Source of the DNA: Ditylenchus dipsaci
Lineage: Eukaryota > Nematoda > Chromadorea > Rhabditida > Anguinidae
NCBI GenBank assembly: GCA_004194705.1
Contig: SADC01001393.1
Coordinates: 124,001 to 188,000, forward strand
Length of the DNA stretch: 64,000 nt
Direction: 5' to 3'
Shown here: positions 60,180-64,000 of the stretch, piece by piece
Numbering within the stretch: the first letter of the stretch is position 1
Layout: the number at the start of each line of letters is the position of its first letter
Position numbers and translations under genes: made by a program
The notes under the pieces: model-generated
The model's input: only the letters and a program-made list of their open reading frames with translations
The model's database searches: none
What the model was told of the DNA's origin: nothing

Positions 60180-60219
60180 ATCTGGATGAAAGAAATATTC
60201 AAATCACTGAGAAACTAAC

Positions 60220-60324
60220 CTCTTTATGTCTTCTAGACCAACTTTCGCTGAAACATCTGACGACAAATATTTCAATATCTGCACTCCCCGAACAGCTTTC
60301 GCATCAATTCCACAGCTCAAAAAA
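60220..60324 (-). CDS. Possible exon of an unidentified gene
   Basis: On the minus strand an AAATTCAG acceptor and an AAGAG-GTTAGT donor bound 105 bases. One frame is open: FLSCGIDAKAVRGVQILKYL then SSDVSAKVGLEDIKR. The amphipathic, non-repetitive composition resembles real coding sequence and no repeat overlaps it. I do not recognise the family. It may be downstream of the 62087-62381 exon, but the splice phases do not join directly (1 versus 2). Confidence 0.4.
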
Positions 60325-61122
60325 CTGAATTTACTTTACAAAGTTAAGAAAAAATACTAAAAACAACCTCAAAAATTGGTTTGGTTCGAACCCTACTAAT
60401 TCCATGCCTCTTTTGAAATTCTTTCAAGACAAAAATTAAAATATTTTCATGACAAAGCCATCAGAGACCAAAGATATTGAGATTTATTGTTCTGCATGTA
60501 TTTAAGAATTCGAAACTAGATTGTAAGCAAAAATCATTTATTTGGTTAAAACACACAAGTTAAACAATTTTACGTCACACTCACAAATATGCAGGAAATG
60601 AATCGAAATTAACTTGGGACTTAAAGAGGGGAAAGGTGAATTAGGGACCATGAGATTATATTCACATATCATCATAGAGTTTTAGCAGACTCTCGCCTTT
60701 GTTCAGCCCGTAGAGATAGTCCCTTTCAGACGGGGAGGTGTGAGGGATCGAAAACCATCAGCAACTAAAAGCAAATTATTCAAGTGGTTTATTATTCAAG
60801 GAGTTAACTATTCAAGCTTTTTTTTAATTTAACATGTTTGGGGTCTCTTATGACATAATCCTTAGGTGATTTAATTTTATACACCGAACTGACAGCGAGC
60901 GCAAATAAATGAAATTTGTGCACCAATTTAAGCGTCATTATTTTGATTTTCGGTATTTTTTCTCTCTTCAAGTTACGGGTTTCAAAAAAAAAATAGTCGA
61001 AAACTGAAAATTTCGAGTGAAGTTTTATAAAATTTTGGTTCTACTGGTAAATAATAGACACCCCTCTTTTTTATTTTTTTTTCGATTTTCGGTAATCAAT
61101 GCACTCTAGCAGTACCAGAAAG

Positions 61123-62040
61123 GTACTTTTCTTCGCCTACAAGATGGCGGGGGAAGATTTGGTGGCGGAATATTTGACGGCGGAAATTTTGGCGAAATTT
61201 CAAGAGAGCCGTTAGGTATGTTTGCTTTGCAATTCCGAGTTTTTGACACCAGATTCGTGTCCAGCATGGTCGATTTGCTTACAAAAATGCTCTTCAATTT
61301 TAGAAATGACTCATATTTGAATTTAACTCGAGACAACAAACATTTATAGGGTTGTTACACAGTTAACTCGATTTTTTCTAAAATTTTGACCTTCTTTCTT
61401 GTTTTTATGCTATTTTTTCTCTAAAAATGTGAGCACTTTACCCCACGTTTGAAAGCCTAGGATGTTGGCTACCCAATGATATAAAAATTTTTTGTTTAGT
61501 TCACAAAAATGTATATATTTTATTACAAACACTTTCGAATTATTTCGAATTATTTTCGAACTTTTAATTCGAAATAGTTCGAAATAATTCGAAAGTGTTT
61601 GTAATAAAATATATACATTTTTGTGAACTAAACCAAGAAATTTTCATACGATTTGGTAGCCGACATCCTAGGCTTTCAAACGTGGGGTAAAGTGCTCACA
61701 TTTTTAGAGAAAAAATAGCATAAAAACAAGAAAGAAGGTCAAAATTTTAGAAAAAATCGAGTTAACTGTGTAACAACCCTAAACATTTAAACTAAAATCA
61801 TTTTCTAAAAAAAAATTTAAATGTTTGTCGTGTGAAGTGGAACTCAAAATATGAGTCATTTCTTAAATTAAAGAGTTCTTTTATAAGCAAATCGACCATG
61901 CTGGACACGAATCTGGTTTTAAAAAATCGGAATCACAAAGCAAACATACATAACGGCCATCTTAAAATTCCGCCGCCAAATATTCCGCCGTCGAATATTC
62001 CGCCACCAAATTATCCCCCACCTACAAAATAGTACCCCCT
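61123..62040. repeat. Fold-back element with TTTGGTGGCGGAATATTTGA words, interrupted by a hAT element
   Basis: Arms at about 61123-61330 and 61800-62035 mirror each other: GGCGGAATATTTGACGGCGG versus its complement, CGATTTGCTTACAAAAATGC, ATGACTCATATTTGA. The insertion 61347-61781 lies at its centre. Confidence 0.8.
61347..61781. mobile_element. hAT-like near-perfect hairpin element
   Basis: 435 bp, flanked by AACATTTA (61339-61346 and 61782-61789). Ends TAGGGTTGTTACACAGTTAA and exact complement. The arms of about 210 bp agree almost completely, down to a TTCGAATTA-rich centre. Its high arm identity suggests recent formation. Confidence 0.93.
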
Positions 62041-62086
62041 GCAAAAAAGTCTTGTACTCTGATCAAAAAAGACAAAAAAAACTGAC

Positions 62087-62381
62087 CTATGCCTTCATCT
62101 ACATCTCCTTCCCCACTATTTGTCTTCTTTTGCTGTTCTCTTGCAGACTGGGAAACTTCTTCCGACTGGTTATCACCAGTGTCTCCCTCAAGAATATCAC
62201 CAGGTTCGTCACTCACATTGTAAGCACTGTTCTGTTGGTGTTGACTGGTGTTCCTACTCCGGCCTCGACTGGAGCTACCAATGGCTTGACTACCTTCCTT
62301 ATTGGTGTTATTCAGAAGGTAGACTTGGGCAGGACCGCATTTGCTGGTCAGCTTGAGATCAAAGCGCATCTCCTCAGCGTA
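62087..62381 (-). CDS. Likely exon, possibly E2F-like transcription factor
   Basis: Minus strand, 295 bases between acceptor AAATTTAG (62382 side) and donor ATAG-GTCAGT. The frame is open from YAEEMRFDLKLTSKCGPAQV then YLLNNTNK into a Ser/Gln/Asp-rich tail (SSRGRSRNTSQHQQNSAYN, EGDTGDNQSEEVSQSAREQQ). The start resembles the end of the E2F marked box (basic-hydrophobic strand, then SGPIxVYL), from memory only. Upstream exons would lie beyond the hAT element at 62433-63579 or past the window. Another family with a similar strand is possible. Confidence 0.45.
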
Positions 62382-62432
62382 CTAAATTTGGGTAAAGTCT
62401 TTTAGATCAAAAAATTGCTTTACAGTCGAGTA

Positions 62433-63579
62433 CAGTGTTGTTCCAGCGCCGAGGTCGGCGCCGGCGTCAAAATCTTTCAAAAAAGCCCCAACGAGGGCGC
62501 CGAGCGTCTCCCTTGAAAATTCAGCGCCTCCTATCTAAAGAAATTTGCCCCAGCGCCGGCGCTGATGGCAGCGACAACGCCGGCGCCGGGTCGATAATTT
62601 TGTTTCTGCTGTTAATTTTATAAAAAAAATCTGTATTTTTGTTAACAGTATGTTTTTTACAGTAAGAGTATAAATAATTTTTTGTTATCAATATCAATTA
62701 GCAGCACACCTTATTCATTTCCTCTATTAATTCCTCAGTGAATTATTGTAAGATATTATTATAATAAGTCCACATGAGGTGGACTTATTAGAGGTGGGGA
62801 GTAAATAAAAAGAATACGGCAATCAATATTTGTTTTATGAAAAAGGACGCTGCTGGTTTTTACACACCAACCACACACCCCCCCAAAAAAAAGCCACTCG
62901 GTTTTACGAAAAGCTACTCAGTTTTTTTTAAAACCAAGTAGCGCCAATAAAAGTTATGTAAATTAAATTTTTATCAATGGCATATGATACCCTTGTTATA
63001 TTCAAAGAAGGGGGGGGGGTAACGTTCACGGCTACTTTTTGACATCGATTACCACTTCACTTCGCATACCATATATCACACCAAATACAAATTATAACTC
63101 CAATAAAAACACTGAGCTAAAAAACCACGGTTTTTAATGTGAGGTCGGTGTGATTTTCTCAAACATTATTTTTAATCAGGGCGTTTGACCACTCAGTTGA
63201 TAAAAGAGAATCTCAGCTACAAAATGATGTAAATACATCTGAAATGAGAAAATAAAATAAAAAAAGGTAGGCGAAGTGTAGTAGTCATAAGTAGCCGTAA
63301 AAGTCTCTCCCCTTTGACAAAGTTGTAAAATAACCGATCGAGGAAAATGAATGAAAGTGAGAAAAAATTGGAAAGAATTGCAGCACAAAAATTCAAATAA
63401 TTTAGCTTAAAATTAAGAATAATTTTTTTAATATTAGACAGTTCAATTTCGATAACAGCGCCGGAGTCATAGCCGTTTAAAAACAGCGCCGGGTCCAAAA
63501 TTTTTACGTGCCGACCAAAATTTTTCATTGGCCCCGGCCCGGCGCTGTTTTTTCCCGGTGCAGCGCCGGAAGAACACTG
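62433..63579. mobile_element. hAT-like element with GGCGCC/CAGCGCCG ends
   Basis: 1147 bp, flanked by GTCGAGTA (62425-62432 and 63580-63587). Ends CAGTGTTGTTCCAGCGCCG and the complement of CAGTGTTCTTCCGGCGCTG. GC-rich arrays at both ends and AT-rich non-coding middle that includes a CCGTATTT-family right-end fragment (about 62765-62822) and a GTAGCGCC fragment (62935). Same family as 50288-51380. Confidence 0.92.
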
Positions 63580-63587
63580 GTCGAGTA

Positions 63588-64000
63588 CAGTCAAGTCCAA
63601 ATAAGGTATCTCCTCAAATTCGACCCCTACACATTTTCAACTTATTTTTATGATCTTTTGCCGAAATTGGTATATCGGTCTTGTTCGAAAAATATTACGG
63701 ATTCCGATATCACCAGAAGTTTCTCTAAATGACCACGGAGTAATATCAGAATCTTTACTTTTTTTATTACAATAAGGGTGAAAAAGTGTTAGACCTAGTA
63801 GGGGATCGAACATGAGGGGTAAAGTTTTTTAGGGGTGACAGAACTGGACCATAATGACAGCGCTGTCCGGCCGATTCCGGACATTCTCGATCACTGTCGA
63901 ATAGTGATTTACAGGAAGGAAAGAAAGATGGCCGTTGCGCAGGAGAAAGATGAGTACTGCAAAAAATTTTTCTAATAGGACGGGACGATGGATGGCTAAT
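63588..64000. other. Window end, no gene recognised
   Basis: AT-rich to 63800, then a more balanced stretch with CCGGCCGATTCCGGACATT. A short plus-strand frame from ATG at about 63927 (MAVAQEKDEY) stops after 15 codons. Nothing firm. Confidence 0.4.

Noticed and set aside
62052..62405. 117-codon hydrophobic frame on the plus strand, membrane-protein-like
   Set aside because: It is the antisense shadow of the better-supported minus-strand exon 62087-62381, which has both splice borders.

Overview
This is a window of an AT-rich animal nuclear genome. Genes are split by introns with GT...TTTCAG or TTTTAG borders; the α-SNAP introns are about 45-55 bp except one. Intergenic and intronic DNA is packed with short inverted-repeat transposons. 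The splice-site style, polypyrimidine-CAG acceptors just before three start codons, and a secreted peptide whose predicted mature form begins QWGYGGG all fit a nematode or related ecdysozoan. That placement is inference, not proof.

Genes, left to right. A REEP5/DP1/Yop1-type ER-shaping protein (1877-2520, +) is intact. A reverse-oriented, frameshifted second copy (10336-10972, -) lies in the other arm of a roughly 3-kb inverted duplication. Two secreted Gly/Tyr-rich peptide precursors face each other: 4071-8358 (+) and 20335-21497 (-). They share the core RTVIIKKIIIRPGY and a Lys-Arg processing site. A nine-exon RMDN-family (regulator of microtubule dynamics) gene with an N-terminal membrane anchor covers 27901-36929 (-). 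A six-exon short-chain 3-hydroxyacyl-CoA dehydrogenase (HADH) lies at 37932-39349 (-). A complete six-exon α-SNAP gene lies at 54029-55550 (+). Two exon-like blocks near 60.2 and 62.1-62.4 kb (-) probably belong to a further gene that runs out of the window.

Mobile DNA dominates. Many elements have target-site duplications (TSDs) that can be read directly. hAT-like elements with 8-bp TSDs lie at 13030-15695, 18231-19317, 30357-31226, 43242-44074, 50288-51380, 55167-55206, 60021-60179, 61347-61781 and 62433-63579. The first two carry remnants of a hAT transposase. Other 8-bp-TSD elements lie at 17258, 20625, 29628, 41396 and 58231. Elements with 9-bp TSDs lie at 12029, 51647 and 52300. A TA-target family with CCGTATTT ends has six copies, and TTAA-target families have four. 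Several are nested (41.07-44.44 kb, 50.2-53.75 kb, 61.1-62.04 kb), so their order of insertion can be read from the sequence. Many families carry their own private short-motif array in inverted orientation at both ends.

Caution: several conserved genes (HADH, RMDN, both Gly-rich peptides, the second REEP copy) are broken only by single-base losses, mostly inside homopolymer runs. α-SNAP and the first REEP copy are clean. Residual assembly error is therefore as likely as real gene decay.
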